Positions 42,803 through 52,577 of a stretch of 64,000 nt of DNA are shown piece by piece (the stretch's first letter is position 1; each line of letters starts with the position of its first letter). The notes under the pieces were generated by a model, which did no database searches, was not told the origin of the DNA, and worked only from the letters and a program-made list of their open reading frames with translations. A program made the translations under genes and the position numbers. This DNA comes from Bacillota bacterium (GTDB lineage Bacteria > Bacillota > Clostridia > Oscillospirales > Oscillospiraceae), in contig JAEWKA010000008.1 in NCBI GenBank assembly GCA_023386265.1, positions 310,001 to 374,000 of the forward strand. Reading direction: 5' to 3'.

Positions 42803-43975
42803 TTATATATCAAATTTTACCGTGTATTTGTTTTGCATCGCCTCGTCCTCAAGTGCAGCAACGTCCAGAGCGCTTTCAACATCCAGCACATCCTGAAGCT
42901 TCGGCTTCGTTCTCGGATGGCGCGGCGTGAACACCGTGCAGCAGTCCTCGTATGGCAGAATCGAAGTCTCAAAGGTGCCGATTCTTCTCGCAATGCTCAC
43001 TATGTCCGTCTTGTCCATGCCGATGAGCGGACGCAGGACGGGCAGAGAGACGCACTCCTCTGTGACTCTGAGAGCCTCCATCGTCTGGCTTGCGACCTGC
43101 CCGAGATTTTCCCCCGTGACAAGCGCTTTACAGTTATTTTGAATCGCTATTTTCTCTGAAATGCGCATCATGAAGCGGCGCATGATCAGCGTAAAATACT
43201 CCTCGGGGCATTTTGCTCGGATTTCCTCCTGAATATGCGTAAACGGCACAATTTCGACAGCGAGTCTCCCGCAGCATTTCGTAAGAATTTTTGCAAGCTC
43301 AAGCACCTTTTCCTTTGCCTGCTCGGAGGTGTATGGGAAGGAGAAAAAGTGCACCGGCACGAGATGGATTCCGCGGCGCGCTATCATATAGCTCGAAACG
43401 GGGCTGTCTATTCCGCCGGAAAGAAGCGTCACCGCGCTCCCGTTAGAGCCCACGGGCATCCCACCTGCTCCGGGCAGGGCGTTTGCGTGGACGTATGCCG
43501 AGGTTTCGCGCACCTCGACACGAATCATGAGCTCGGGATTATGCATATCAACAGCTACATCGGGATATTTGTCGCTCAAAAGTCCGCCGACATATTGGGA
43601 AATCTCGATGCTCGACATCGGAAAACGCTTATCCGAGCGCCTTGTTTCGACCTTGAAGCTCTTGGCGTTTTTCAGCGCCTCGCCTAAGTATTTTTTTGTG
43701 GCTTCATAAATCGCGTCCTTATCTTTTTCGCAGGCTAGAGCGCGGGTTACGCTCACAAAGCCGAAAACCGTCAGCATCGCTTCAAGTGCGCCGTCCATGT
43801 CGCAATTCTCGTCCTTCGGCTCAACATAAACGGTGGACTGCGTGGCGTAGACGACAAATTCGCCAAAGGGCTTAAGTCTGCGCCTAACATTTGAAAGCAG
43901 CTTTGTCTCAAAAAAGCGGCGGTTCTGACCCTTCAGGATAATTTCACCCTGCTTCAGGAGTATCATATCGTTCAT
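42803..43975 (-). CDS. thiI: tRNA 4-thiouridine synthase ThiI
   Basis: The 390-residue enzyme is the short form without a rhodanese domain. It has an N-terminal ferredoxin-like and THUMP RNA-binding region (about 1-165), then the PP-loop SGGIDSPVSSYM at about 183-194, and a C-terminal part with DCCTVFTPRHPRTKP. It adenylates U8 of tRNA for thiolation and can serve thiamine synthesis. The sulfur donor is normally a dedicated cysteine desulfurase encoded alongside; none is present here. Confidence 0.93.
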   Translation of the reverse strand: MNDMILLKQGEIILKGQNRRFFETKLLSNVRRRLKPFGEFVVYATQSTVYVEPKDENCDMDGALEAMLTVFGFVSVTRALACEKDKDAIYEATKKYLGEALKNAKSFKVETRRSDKRFPMSSIEISQYVGGLLSDKYPDVAVDMHNPELMIRVEVRETSAYVHANALPGAGGMPVGSNGSAVTLLSGGIDSPVSSYMIARRGIHLVPVHFFSFPYTSEQAKEKVLELAKILTKCCGRLAVEIVPFTHIQEEIRAKCPEEYFTLIMRRFMMRISEKIAIQNNCKALVTGENLGQVASQTMEALRVTEECVSLPVLRPLIGMDKTDIVSIARRIGTFETSILPYEDCCTVFTPRHPRTKPKLQDVLDVESALDVAALEDEAMQNKYTVKFDI

Positions 43976-44065
43976 TTAGTTTGTTCCTTAATATAGTATT
44001 TGCTTGAGTGCCCAATTATCTATCCCGAATATGTATTGTATCCGAAAATCAAGAATAAAGCTTTT

Positions 44066-45601
44066 CTATAGTTCTTGTGTCGCGCCGCCCGCCTCACGGA
44101 AATCATAGGTGCGGTACTGTATCGCCTCAGCGAGATGCGCGGGCTGTATATCCGCCGACCCGTCGAGATCCGCAATTGTTCTCGCGACGCGAAGAATACG
44201 GTCATAGCTTCTCGCCGTGAGCCCCATCCTTTCAAACGCCATCTTCATGAGCTGTTCACATTCATCGGTAAGCTCGCAGTTTTCGCGAAGCTGTTTTTGC
44301 TCCATCCTCGCGTTGCAGCCAAAGCCCGCTGCTTCAAAACGCTTCTGTTGAACGAGCCTTGCGGCGTTTACGCGCTTCTTAATCTCCTCGCTCTTTTCGG
44401 CGGGTCTTCTCGCGCGTAGCTCATCAAATTCGAGCGCCGGAACCTCAACCACGATGTCTATGCGGTCAATGAGTGGGCCTGAGAGCTTGCTGTGGTACTT
44501 TTTCACGCTGCTTTCCGAGCATTTACACCGTCCCGTGGGGTGCCCATACCAGCCGCACTTGCAGGGGTTCATCGCGCATACGAGCATGAAACTTGCGGGA
44601 TATGTGGCGGAACCTGTCGAACGTGAAATTGTAACTTTCCCGTCCTCGAGCGGTTGACGCATCACTTCGAGCACATCGCGGTGGAACTCGGACAGCTCGT
44701 CCAAAAACAGAACTCCGTTGTGCGCAAGCGAAATTTCGCCTGGCTGGAGCTGCGCCCCGCCTGCCATTGCGGAGGATGAGAGCGTATGGTGTGGGGCACG
44801 GAAGGGCCTTTGCGTCACAAGTGGATTTTCACGGCTTGTAAGTCCCATGACTGAATGTATTTCGGTGGTTTCGAGAGCCTCCGCACCGCTCATATCAGGC
44901 AAAATCGACGGCAGACGCTTGGCAAGCATGGATTTTCCCGCTCCGGGAGGTCCGACGAGCAGGATGTTGTGTCCTCCCGCCGCTGCGACCTCAAGCGCCC
45001 TTTTGACGTTTTCCTGCCCCTTGACCTCAGAAAAATCCGCACTATGCGCGGAGCTGTCATTGAGGTCCGGGGTAGCGATTGGCGTTGTCGGCTCCTCGCC
45101 GGAGAAATGGCGCAGGAGCGCGGGTACGTTTTTTACGGGAAAGACCTCAACACCCTCCGCAAAGGATGCTTCCGGCGCGTTGTCCTCCGGAACATAGAGC
45201 TTTTTAATGCCTGCGCGTCTTGCGGCAAGAGCCATCGGCAGAGCGCCACGCACGGGGCGAACCTCGCCAGTCAGCCCCAGCTCGCCGAAAAATGCGCTAT
45301 CCTCCGAAGGAGCTTTTATAGCTCCGTTTGCAGTAAGTATCGCAAGGAGCATCGGCAAATCGTAAGTTGTGCCGCCCTTTTTGGTATCAGCGGGAGCAAG
45401 GTTTATCGTCAGTCTCGAAACGGGAAAGCTCAGCCCCGCGTTTTTAATTGCTGCGCGGACACGATCTCGCGCCTCCTTGACTGCCGTATCGGGCAAACCA
45501 ACGATATCAAAGGCGGGCAGCCCAGAGGACAAAAAGCACTCGACGGACACGTCATATCCCCCGATGCCCTTTATGCCAAGTGACCGTATTTTGGAAACCA
45601 T
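44066..45601 (-). CDS. comM: YifB/ComM-family Mg-chelatase-like AAA+ ATPase
   Basis: The 511-residue protein has an N-terminal Lon-protease-like ChlI domain (about 1-165; DLPMLLAIL, AFFGELGLTGEVRPVRG). The AAA+ module follows with Walker A GPPGAGKSM and Walker B LFLDELSEF, then a cysteine-rich segment (CAMNPCKCGWYGHPTGRC) and the C-terminal Mg-chelatase lid. ComM homologues act as branch-migration helicases that help integrate transforming DNA. Finding it near cinA fits a competence theme but is not proof. Confidence 0.92.
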   Translation of the reverse strand: MVSKIRSLGIKGIGGYDVSVECFLSSGLPAFDIVGLPDTAVKEARDRVRAAIKNAGLSFPVSRLTINLAPADTKKGGTTYDLPMLLAILTANGAIKAPSEDSAFFGELGLTGEVRPVRGALPMALAARRAGIKKLYVPEDNAPEASFAEGVEVFPVKNVPALLRHFSGEEPTTPIATPDLNDSSAHSADFSEVKGQENVKRALEVAAAGGHNILLVGPPGAGKSMLAKRLPSILPDMSGAEALETTEIHSVMGLTSRENPLVTQRPFRAPHHTLSSSAMAGGAQLQPGEISLAHNGVLFLDELSEFHRDVLEVMRQPLEDGKVTISRSTGSATYPASFMLVCAMNPCKCGWYGHPTGRCKCSESSVKKYHSKLSGPLIDRIDIVVEVPALEFDELRARRPAEKSEEIKKRVNAARLVQQKRFEAAGFGCNARMEQKQLRENCELTDECEQLMKMAFERMGLTARSYDRILRVARTIADLDGSADIQPAHLAEAIQYRTYDFREAGGATQEL

Positions 45602-45665
45602 ATGCGGTACCGCCTTTATTTTAAAATGGTTTAATTAACCTAAAAAATGCTTAAGCGAAAATACT

Positions 45666-46109
45666 TCACGCCCAGCTTTGAAGTTCAATAATATTACCTT
45701 CAATATCCGTGGCATAAACGAACTGTGCCTTTCTGCCATCTTCATACTCGGCATACACCAGCTCGCCGAACTGTCCGCCGCCTGCGGCGAGGACTTTTTT
45801 CAGAGTTTCAGCAACATCTTCCACTTCAAATGCCAGATGCGCTATTCCGCACTGGTTTATCATGCGGTTTTCAGATGCGACCATATTGTCATATGAAAAA
45901 ATTTCAAGTGTTGGATGTTTCTCATCATAGCCCGGCAGACACAGATGCTCGCCGGCGATGTGGGCGTTTTTAACGCCTGTCATCGCATCCAGCCACTCTC
46001 CTCTTAAACTTCTTGTCTCTCCGATGCTTCTGCATCCGAGAACTTCTTTATAAAACGCAATCAGCTTAGCGCTGTCCTGCGCAATGATATTCGTATGTGC
46101 GTATCTCAT
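45666..46109 (-). CDS. VOC-family (glyoxalase/bleomycin-resistance fold) protein
   Basis: The 147-residue protein has one VOC domain with paired beta-alpha-beta-beta-beta modules. RYAHTNIIAQDSAKLIAFY opens the first half and GIAHLAFEVEDVAETL the second. Possible metal ligands are His5, His79 and Glu142. Members include metal-dependent lyases, dioxygenases and binding proteins; the substrate is unknown. It lies 12 nt downstream of the GNAT gene, probably in one transcript. Confidence 0.8.
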   Translation of the reverse strand: MRYAHTNIIAQDSAKLIAFYKEVLGCRSIGETRSLRGEWLDAMTGVKNAHIAGEHLCLPGYDEKHPTLEIFSYDNMVASENRMINQCGIAHLAFEVEDVAETLKKVLAAGGGQFGELVYAEYEDGRKAQFVYATDIEGNIIELQSWA

Positions 46110-46121
46110 AAAGTTTACCTT

Positions 46122-46634
46122 CTACAGCTTCTTCTCCATCAGAACGAAACGGCCTTTTCTGAAATCGGCATAGCCGACCTTTTTGTAGCCGAGCTTGTCA
46201 TACAAACGAAGCGCAAAGGGGTTCAGAGTGAACGCATCAAAGCGCACGGATTCAACGCCTTCTTTTTTCAGCTCGGCTTCAATATGCCTCATTGTTTCCA
46301 ATCCGATGCCCCTGTTCTGGAACTTCGGGTTTACGCACAGGCGGTGTATGATGCGGAAGGAGGTGTTCGGATATTGCCATTTCCCGTTTTCATATCCTTC
46401 TTGGTCTTCGGAATTTATGACAAAGACGCTGACAATCTCGTCGCCTATCATTCCCACAAAAAGCTCATCTTTCGAAATGTCTTCTGCAAGGATCGCCCAG
46501 TCGGGATATAACTCGTCCCACTGCGGAATTCCGTTTCTGTCCATTTCAGCTATCGCGTCCCTGAAGATCTGAAAAACTGCATCAAGCTCGCCTGCGGTTG
46601 CCTTGCGGAATTCTAGTGTAATTATGCCTTCCAT
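46122..46634 (-). CDS. GNAT-family N-acetyltransferase
   Basis: The protein is 170 residues from the ATG at 46634; GTG codons at 46637 and 46643 are alternatives, the last touching the aspS stop. GNAT motif A/B is at NPKFQNRGIGLETMRHIE (acetyl-CoA pyrophosphate loop) with GVESVRFDAFTLNP after it. It transfers an acetyl group from acetyl-CoA to an unknown amine. It immediately follows aspS. Confidence 0.85.
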   Translation of the reverse strand: MEGIITLEFRKATAGELDAVFQIFRDAIAEMDRNGIPQWDELYPDWAILAEDISKDELFVGMIGDEIVSVFVINSEDQEGYENGKWQYPNTSFRIIHRLCVNPKFQNRGIGLETMRHIEAELKKEGVESVRFDAFTLNPFALRLYDKLGYKKVGYADFRKGRFVLMEKKL

Positions 46635-46642
46635 CACGCGCA

Positions 46643-48415
46643 CTAATCCTTCTCGACTAGCGCGATGTGAAGCTCTTTGAGCTGCTTCGGCTCAACAGTG
46701 GAGGGCGCACTCATCATGAGGTCCTGTGCGTTCTTGTTCATCGGGAACGGTATAATCTCGCGTATGCTGTCCTCGCCGGCGAGCAGCATAACCATACGGT
46801 CAACTCCCGGCGCGATGCCTGCGTGAGGGGGCGCACCGTAGCAGAAGGCGTTATACATAGCGGGGAACTTTGCCTTGACGTCGTCCTCGCCCAGCCCGAC
46901 AAGCTCGAAGGCCTTTATCATTATTTCAGGGTCGTGGTTGCGCACAGCGCCTGAGGAGAGCTCAACACCGTTGCACACAAGATCGTACTGGTAAGCCGTG
47001 ATGGTAAGCGGGTCGACCTCGCCTTTTTCAACCTTATTTAAAGTTTCAAGCCCGCCGTTCGGCATTGAGAACGGGTTGTGGCAGAACTCGAGCTCACCCG
47101 ATTCCTCTCCGATCTCGTACATCGGAAAGTCGACTATCCAGCAGAATTCATAGCGCTCTGTGTCCATAAGTCCCGGAACGGTTGCGCCGAGCATCTTGCG
47201 CAGAACTCCCGCAGACTTCTGCGCGGCAAGCTTTTTGCCGGCAGTGAGTCCGACAAAGCTATTGGGCCTCAGTCCGAGCGCCGCAACGACGGCGTCTTTC
47301 TTCTCGGCAAGGAACTTTGAAATTCCACCGACCAGCTCACCGTTTTCATCAAGACGGAACCAATAGGTCTTAACATTCGACTGCACCTCGACATCGGCGC
47401 AGAGCTGATCTATAAATTTACGTGTTTGCGCGAAATTTGGTACGACAACGGCCTTGACAGTGTTTCCCGCAAAGGGTTCAAAGCCGCAGTCGGAAAGAAT
47501 CCCCGTAACATCCTTTAAAACGAGGTCTATACGCAGGTCGGGTTTATCGGAGCCGAAGGTTTCCATTGCGTCGTTGAAAGAAATTCTTCTGAAAGGAGCA
47601 GTCGACGCGATGTTATATTTACCGTATTGTGCGAAAATTGGGGGCAGAACATCCTCTAAAACCGCGAAAACATCCTCCTGATTGGCAAAGGCCATCTCCA
47701 TGTCGAGCTGATAGAACTCGCCAGGCGAGCGGTCGGCTCTTGCGTCCTCGTCACGGAAGCAGGGAGCAATCTGAAAATAACGGTCAAAGCCCGAGGTCAT
47801 CAGAAGCTGCTTGAACTGCTGGGGAGCCTGCGGGAGAGCATAGAACTTGCCCGGATGGTTTCGTGCCGGAACGAGATAATCTCTCGCGCCCTCGGGGGAC
47901 GACGCAGTCAGTATCGGCGTTGTAATCTCCAAAAAGCCGTGCTCTGTCATGCTCCTGCGCAGAGCCGCAACCACGTTGCAGCGCAGGATGATATTATTCT
48001 TGACCTCGGGATTGCGAAGGTCGAGATAACGGTATTTAAGACGCATTGTCTCGTCAGCCTCGCGGCTGTGATTTATCTGGAAGGGCAGCTCGTTATAACG
48101 GCAACGCCCTAATAGCTCAATTTTTTCGGGGACAATCTCGATATCACCGGTGGGGAGCTTCGGGTTTTTCGACGCGCGCTCGCGTACAGCTCCCTCGACG
48201 CTGATCGTCGACTCGCGTGTAATTTCTCTGACAGCCTTTATCATGTCCTCAGTCTCGACGACAACCTGAGTCGTGCCGTAAAAGTCGCGAATTACTACGA
48301 ACACGAGAGACGCACTAACCTCGCGAACATTCTCCATCCATCCGACGATTTTAATTTTTTTTCCCGCATCTTCGATGCGGAGCTCATTGCAGGTGTGAGT
48401 ACGGGATTGCATCAT
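46643..48415 (-). CDS. aspS: Aspartyl-tRNA synthetase
   Basis: The protein is 590 residues from the ATG at 48415 (an adjacent ATG at 48412 is equally possible), with AGAAAGG upstream. It is bacterial type: an OB-fold anticodon domain (about 1-105), class II motif 2 (FRDEDARADRSPGEFYQLD), a GAD insertion domain (about 280-410) and motif 3 (APPHAGIAPGVDRMVMLL). It charges tRNA-Asp, or also tRNA-Asn if non-discriminating; an Asn-tRNA pathway is not testable here. It lies 56 nt downstream of hisS, the usual Firmicutes order. Confidence 0.96.
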   Translation of the reverse strand: MMQSRTHTCNELRIEDAGKKIKIVGWMENVREVSASLVFVVIRDFYGTTQVVVETEDMIKAVREITRESTISVEGAVRERASKNPKLPTGDIEIVPEKIELLGRCRYNELPFQINHSREADETMRLKYRYLDLRNPEVKNNIILRCNVVAALRRSMTEHGFLEITTPILTASSPEGARDYLVPARNHPGKFYALPQAPQQFKQLLMTSGFDRYFQIAPCFRDEDARADRSPGEFYQLDMEMAFANQEDVFAVLEDVLPPIFAQYGKYNIASTAPFRRISFNDAMETFGSDKPDLRIDLVLKDVTGILSDCGFEPFAGNTVKAVVVPNFAQTRKFIDQLCADVEVQSNVKTYWFRLDENGELVGGISKFLAEKKDAVVAALGLRPNSFVGLTAGKKLAAQKSAGVLRKMLGATVPGLMDTERYEFCWIVDFPMYEIGEESGELEFCHNPFSMPNGGLETLNKVEKGEVDPLTITAYQYDLVCNGVELSSGAVRNHDPEIMIKAFELVGLGEDDVKAKFPAMYNAFCYGAPPHAGIAPGVDRMVMLLAGEDSIREIIPFPMNKNAQDLMMSAPSTVEPKQLKELHIALVEKD

Positions 48416-48471
48416 AATGTTTAGAACCTTTCTTTCATGTTTCTTAACGTGTTTCGGCACTCCGGATGCCG

Positions 48472-49830
48472 TCAATTTTTGTCTTTAATGGCGCAACCTG
48501 TGTTGCGATGAGCTATTTCATTTCTTATACGCAGAGCCGCAATCTCCGGCTTTTCGGAAACCTGCTCACCGCTTCTCATATCTTTAACCTTTATAACGCC
48601 CTGTCCTATCTCATCGTCGCCGATGAAAACGACAAAAGGTACGCCAATCTTATCCGCATAGCTCATCTTAGCCTTGAACTTTTTGTCTTCGCTGTAGAGC
48701 ATGGTGCGGATGCCGTTTTCACGCAAAAGCGTAGCTGTTTCAACGGCCTTGGAAAAATCCTCCGTCATCGGGATTATGAGAACATCCGCAGGAGACGTTA
48801 TGACCTCGTCCGAGAGCATGCCCTGCTCCTCAAGAACGAAGAAAAGGCGTGTGAGTCCAATTGAAATTCCAACTCCCGGGAGCTTCTTATCTGTATAGTA
48901 TTCCGCAAGATTATCATAGCGCCCGCCGGAGCAGACAGAACCGATTTCGGGATGCTCGGTAAGCGTCGTCTCATATACCGTACCGGTGTAGTAATCGAGC
49001 CCGCGAGCAATGGTAAGGTCGATTTCAAAATTCTCTTCAGGCACGCCAAATTCGGGCAAATAGTCCGCGACTGCCTTGAGCTCTTTCAGTCCGAGGTCAA
49101 AGATTTCACTTTTGCCGACGTATTTTTCCAGTGCCTCCAGCTTTTCGGCACTTGTACCCGAAATTGCGATGAAGCTCATAATTTCATCTGCTTTCGATTC
49201 GGTAACACCCTCCTCAAGCAAAAGGGCACGGCACTTTTCCGCACCTATTTTATCGAGCTTGTCTATTGTGTGCATTATCTCCGCGGCATTATCCGAAAGC
49301 TCCAGAGAAGCAAAAAAGCCATTAAGCACCTTTCGGTTGTTGACACGGATTTTAAACTTTTTCAGCCCCAGCGCCGTAAACGTCCGGTAGATGATGGCAG
49401 GAATCTCAGCTTCGTTCATGATGTCCAGTTCACCGTCGCCTATAACGTCGATATCCGCCTGATAAAACTCTCGGAAGCGCCCGCGCTGGGCTCTCTCCCC
49501 CCTGTAGACCTTGCCAATCTGGTAGCGCCTAAACGGAAAGGCAAGCTGTCCATAGTTGATTGCAACGTATTTGGCAAGAGGTACAGTCAGGTCGAAGCGG
49601 AGCGAAAGGTCGTTTTCGCCCTTGGTAAAACGGTAAATCTGCTTTTCCGTCTCTCCTCCGCCCTTTGCGAGCAGAACTTCGGACGCCTCGATTATCGGGG
49701 TGTCGAGCGGTGCGAAGCCGTAAAGAGAATAGGTCTTCCGGAGCGTTTCCATTATGCGCTCCATCTGCGCCTGTTTATCGGGCAAAAGCTCCATAAATCC
49801 CGACAGGGTACGGGGTTTGATCCTCTCCAT
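48472..49830 (-). CDS. hisS: Histidyl-tRNA synthetase
   Basis: The 452-residue class IIa synthetase has motif 1 near residue 45, motif 2 (VYRGERAQRGRFREFYQADID), the His-specific region RGLDYYTGTVYE and motif 3 (VGISIGLTRL). A C-terminal anticodon-binding domain spans about 350-440. It is upstream of aspS. The leader 49831-49930 contains a GC-rich hairpin (about 49876-49906) that may be the terminator of the preceding gene. Confidence 0.96.
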   Translation of the reverse strand: MERIKPRTLSGFMELLPDKQAQMERIMETLRKTYSLYGFAPLDTPIIEASEVLLAKGGGETEKQIYRFTKGENDLSLRFDLTVPLAKYVAINYGQLAFPFRRYQIGKVYRGERAQRGRFREFYQADIDVIGDGELDIMNEAEIPAIIYRTFTALGLKKFKIRVNNRKVLNGFFASLELSDNAAEIMHTIDKLDKIGAEKCRALLLEEGVTESKADEIMSFIAISGTSAEKLEALEKYVGKSEIFDLGLKELKAVADYLPEFGVPEENFEIDLTIARGLDYYTGTVYETTLTEHPEIGSVCSGGRYDNLAEYYTDKKLPGVGISIGLTRLFFVLEEQGMLSDEVITSPADVLIIPMTEDFSKAVETATLLRENGIRTMLYSEDKKFKAKMSYADKIGVPFVVFIGDDEIGQGVIKVKDMRSGEQVSEKPEIAALRIRNEIAHRNTGCAIKDKN

Positions 49831-49930
49831 ATATTAAAATCCTTTCGATTCGTAATTCTTCCTTAACAGTCAATAACGCCCTCTCCCGCAAAGGGACGAG
49901 AGCGTTACGCATTAAAAACATAAGGCGCTA

Positions 49931-50332
49931 TTATTTTTTGGGGTTTACAATGTCGCGCCAGCTGAGATCTCCGCGCTTTAGTCCCTGAATAAGCACTTCC
50001 GCCGTAGCTACGTTCGAGGCAAACGGTATGCTGTGCTGATCACAGGCGCGGGAAATCGCAACAACTTCCTTGTCGTCGTCAGAGTTTGATGAATCCCAGA
50101 AGAACAGGACCAGATCAATCTCGTTATATGCGATGCGGGACTTTATCTGCTGGGAGCCGCCCTGAGCGGCGCTCAAATACATAGATATCGGAAGGCCGGT
50201 CGCTTCAGCAACCAGTCGGCCGGTGGTAGCGGTGGCACAAATGGAATGCTCGGACAATATCCCGCAGTAAGCTATGCAGAACTGCACCATGAGCTCCTTT
50301 TTGTTGTCATGCGCCATAATAGCGATATTCAT
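49931..50332 (-). CDS. mgsA: Methylglyoxal-synthase-like protein lacking key catalytic residues
   Basis: The protein is 133 residues from the ATG at 50332, 9 nt after AAGG; the ATG at 50341 touches that site and is unlikely. The MGS fold is clear: MNIAIMAHDNKKELM with the phosphate-site His8/Asp9, TATTGRLV, LFFWD and IPFASNVATAEVLI. In E. coli MgsA the catalytic Asp71 sits in GGDQQ; here the sequence is GGSQQ (Ser60). The His-containing loop PHDPD is replaced by an acidic stretch without His (about 83-88). Conversion of DHAP to methylglyoxal is therefore doubtful. It lies in its usual clostridial place beside the mre/PBP2 genes. Confidence 0.75.
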   Translation of the reverse strand: MNIAIMAHDNKKELMVQFCIAYCGILSEHSICATATTGRLVAEATGLPISMYLSAAQGGSQQIKSRIAYNEIDLVLFFWDSSNSDDDKEVVAISRACDQHSIPFASNVATAEVLIQGLKRGDLSWRDIVNPKK

Positions 50333-50465
50333 GGCCTTCATCCTTTCAGTGCGATTGCGGCATTAAAGGCAGGCGCCGCTTTGCTGATATTTCATTATAC
50401 ATTAGTCTTCCAGAAAACGCAATATCAAGAAACTTTATTTCGTCAAAGAGATTTGCCGAAATATC

Positions 50466-52556
50466 TCATTTTAGCAGAGAATTTTCGGTTTCCAGAGACA
50501 CGGAGCTGTTTTTGAAGCTGAAATAGTAGTCCAGAACATCTCTTGCGATATATCCGATTGCGCTTCCCGCGCCGCCTTTTTCGACGACTACGGCAATAGC
50601 AATCTGGGGATCGTCATAAGGTGCGTAGCAGACAAAGATACCGTTATTCGTGATTGCTTCACCGAGCTGAGCGGTACCGGTCTTAGCAGCGACTTTATAA
50701 GGGTAGTTTCCAAAAATCTGATAAGCCGTTCCGTCCACAGAGTTTGCGACGTTGAAAAGTCCGGTATGCACCGCGTCGTAATAGGACTGATCCACACTCA
50801 CAGCGCCTGCAATAGTGGCCTTGCGTTCATAAATGCTCTTTGAGTAGTCGTAGCTCCGCGCCGATTTTAGCAGGGAAGCCTTATAGCGCGTGCCGTTATT
50901 TGCAATGGTGGCAAAATAGTTTGCAATCTGAAGCGGTGTGAATACGCTGTATGACTGACCGATTGCCGCCTGCAGAGTGTCGCCGATATACCACGGCGTA
51001 TCGGTGGTGTCTTCCTTATATTTCTGGGTCGCCATGATGCCGGTGTTCTCAGTAAGCTCAATTCCTGTCGAAGTACCGAGGCCGAAGCGCTCCGCATAGT
51101 CTGAGAGCTTGTCAATACCGAGTTGGTCGCCTACGGTATAGAAAAAGTAATTGCAGGAGACTTCGATTGCTTTCGCGGCGTTCACGTCTCCGTGCGAACC
51201 GTGGAGATAAAGCCAACAGGTGGGCGCGTAGCCGGCGTCGGCATATTTTTCAAATTTACCTTTATCGTAAATCGTGGTCGCTGTTGTGATTATACCCTGA
51301 TCAAGAGACGCGATCGCCGTGACCGGCTTGAAGGTCGAGCCAGGCGCATAGGCGCCGTTAAGCGCACGGTTAAACAGCGGTCCGGATTCGTCTTTCAGAA
51401 GCTCTGAATAGTTTTCCATGAGCGCACTCAGGTCAAAGGTCGGATAGCTCGCTATGCAGAGAGGCTCGCCTGTCTTAATATTTATCGCGACTACGGCTCC
51501 GCCGGTAATCTGCTGCTTGATTTTATCTGTCTCCCCCTGCGCTTCGAAGGTCGCGTTATCAATAAGACGCTGCTTGTTTGTTTCCGTGATAAAGTTACCG
51601 AGGGAGATTTCCGCCGCCTCCTGCAATCCAAGGTCAATCGTCAGATAGACCTGGTCGCCGGGCTCAGGTTCTTTGGTATAGTTGGTGCTGATGACGGTTC
51701 CTCCCTTGGTCGTCGTAACCACCGCAGTGCCATCCGTCCCGTGCAGATAGCTTTCAAAGGCTTTCTCCGTTCCTTCCTTACCGACCATGGCATTCAGGGG
51801 ATAGCCGTCGTTCTTATATTCCTTGTACTCCTCTTCATCCATCATTCCCACATAACCCAGAAGGTGCGCGGCGTAGTCGGTGTTGTATTCCCGGACGTAA
51901 GAGGATTGAACCGTAAAGCCTGGTACATTGTTTTCCATCAGCTTTGTGATGAGGTCGATGCTCACATTTTCCGCAAAAATATAGTCGGAGGTGTTGATAA
52001 CATAGCGTATCTTGATTTCATATCGGATTCCCGCTACGCTCCTCATCTGCTCGGAGGTGTAGTTGTTATCTATATCAAAAGCTTCCCTGAAAAAGGCCAT
52101 GAGTTCGACGGCGGTCGTTGAAGCCGGCAGCTCGTTAACCTTGAGATAGGCGTCAAGTCTTGTCTTTTGAAGGTCCGTCATGTTCGGAACATATTCAAAG
52201 GGAGCTACGGTAGTTATCGGGAGAGTATCAATATATGTGTTACCGGAATCCTTGACCGCCTGTGTGAGTTCAAGGATAATGGCATTGGGGTCGGGCTGCT
52301 CGAAGAGCTCGTCCGAATTTATGTAGAGGTTGTTGCAGACTCTGTTTGAGACCAGAACACGGCCGTAGCGGTCAAGGATATTTCCGCGCGCTGCCACAAC
52401 GGTGCTTGTTGTTACTATGCTATTCTGGGACTGTGCGTAGTAGGCGGCGCCCTCAACTATCTGCAAACGGTAAAGGTTTACAACATAAATAATCGTCAGC
52501 GATACAACAAGGAGTATCGTTACCGCAAGCCGCCAGGGTTTAATTGTTCTATCCAT
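50466..52556 (-). CDS. mrdA: Penicillin-binding protein 2 (elongasome transpeptidase)
   Basis: The 696-residue class B PBP has an N-terminal membrane anchor (about 9-28), a dimerisation/pedestal domain and a transpeptidase domain. The active-site motifs are STFK (in GAYAPGSTFKPV), SCN (VSCNYFFY) and KTG (AAKTGTAQ). It cross-links peptidoglycan during side-wall growth, usually with RodA, MreC and MreD. It is 21 nt downstream of mreD. rodA is not in this window. Confidence 0.94.
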   Translation of the reverse strand: MDRTIKPWRLAVTILLVVSLTIIYVVNLYRLQIVEGAAYYAQSQNSIVTTSTVVAARGNILDRYGRVLVSNRVCNNLYINSDELFEQPDPNAIILELTQAVKDSGNTYIDTLPITTVAPFEYVPNMTDLQKTRLDAYLKVNELPASTTAVELMAFFREAFDIDNNYTSEQMRSVAGIRYEIKIRYVINTSDYIFAENVSIDLITKLMENNVPGFTVQSSYVREYNTDYAAHLLGYVGMMDEEEYKEYKNDGYPLNAMVGKEGTEKAFESYLHGTDGTAVVTTTKGGTVISTNYTKEPEPGDQVYLTIDLGLQEAAEISLGNFITETNKQRLIDNATFEAQGETDKIKQQITGGAVVAINIKTGEPLCIASYPTFDLSALMENYSELLKDESGPLFNRALNGAYAPGSTFKPVTAIASLDQGIITTATTIYDKGKFEKYADAGYAPTCWLYLHGSHGDVNAAKAIEVSCNYFFYTVGDQLGIDKLSDYAERFGLGTSTGIELTENTGIMATQKYKEDTTDTPWYIGDTLQAAIGQSYSVFTPLQIANYFATIANNGTRYKASLLKSARSYDYSKSIYERKATIAGAVSVDQSYYDAVHTGLFNVANSVDGTAYQIFGNYPYKVAAKTGTAQLGEAITNNGIFVCYAPYDDPQIAIAVVVEKGGAGSAIGYIARDVLDYYFSFKNSSVSLETENSLLK

Positions 52557-52577
52557 TTTCTTTCCTTCCGCAAGGAG

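Noticed and set aside
48952..49866. Open frame of 304 codons on the plus strand.
   Set aside because: It is antisense to hisS and shows no coding character of its own.
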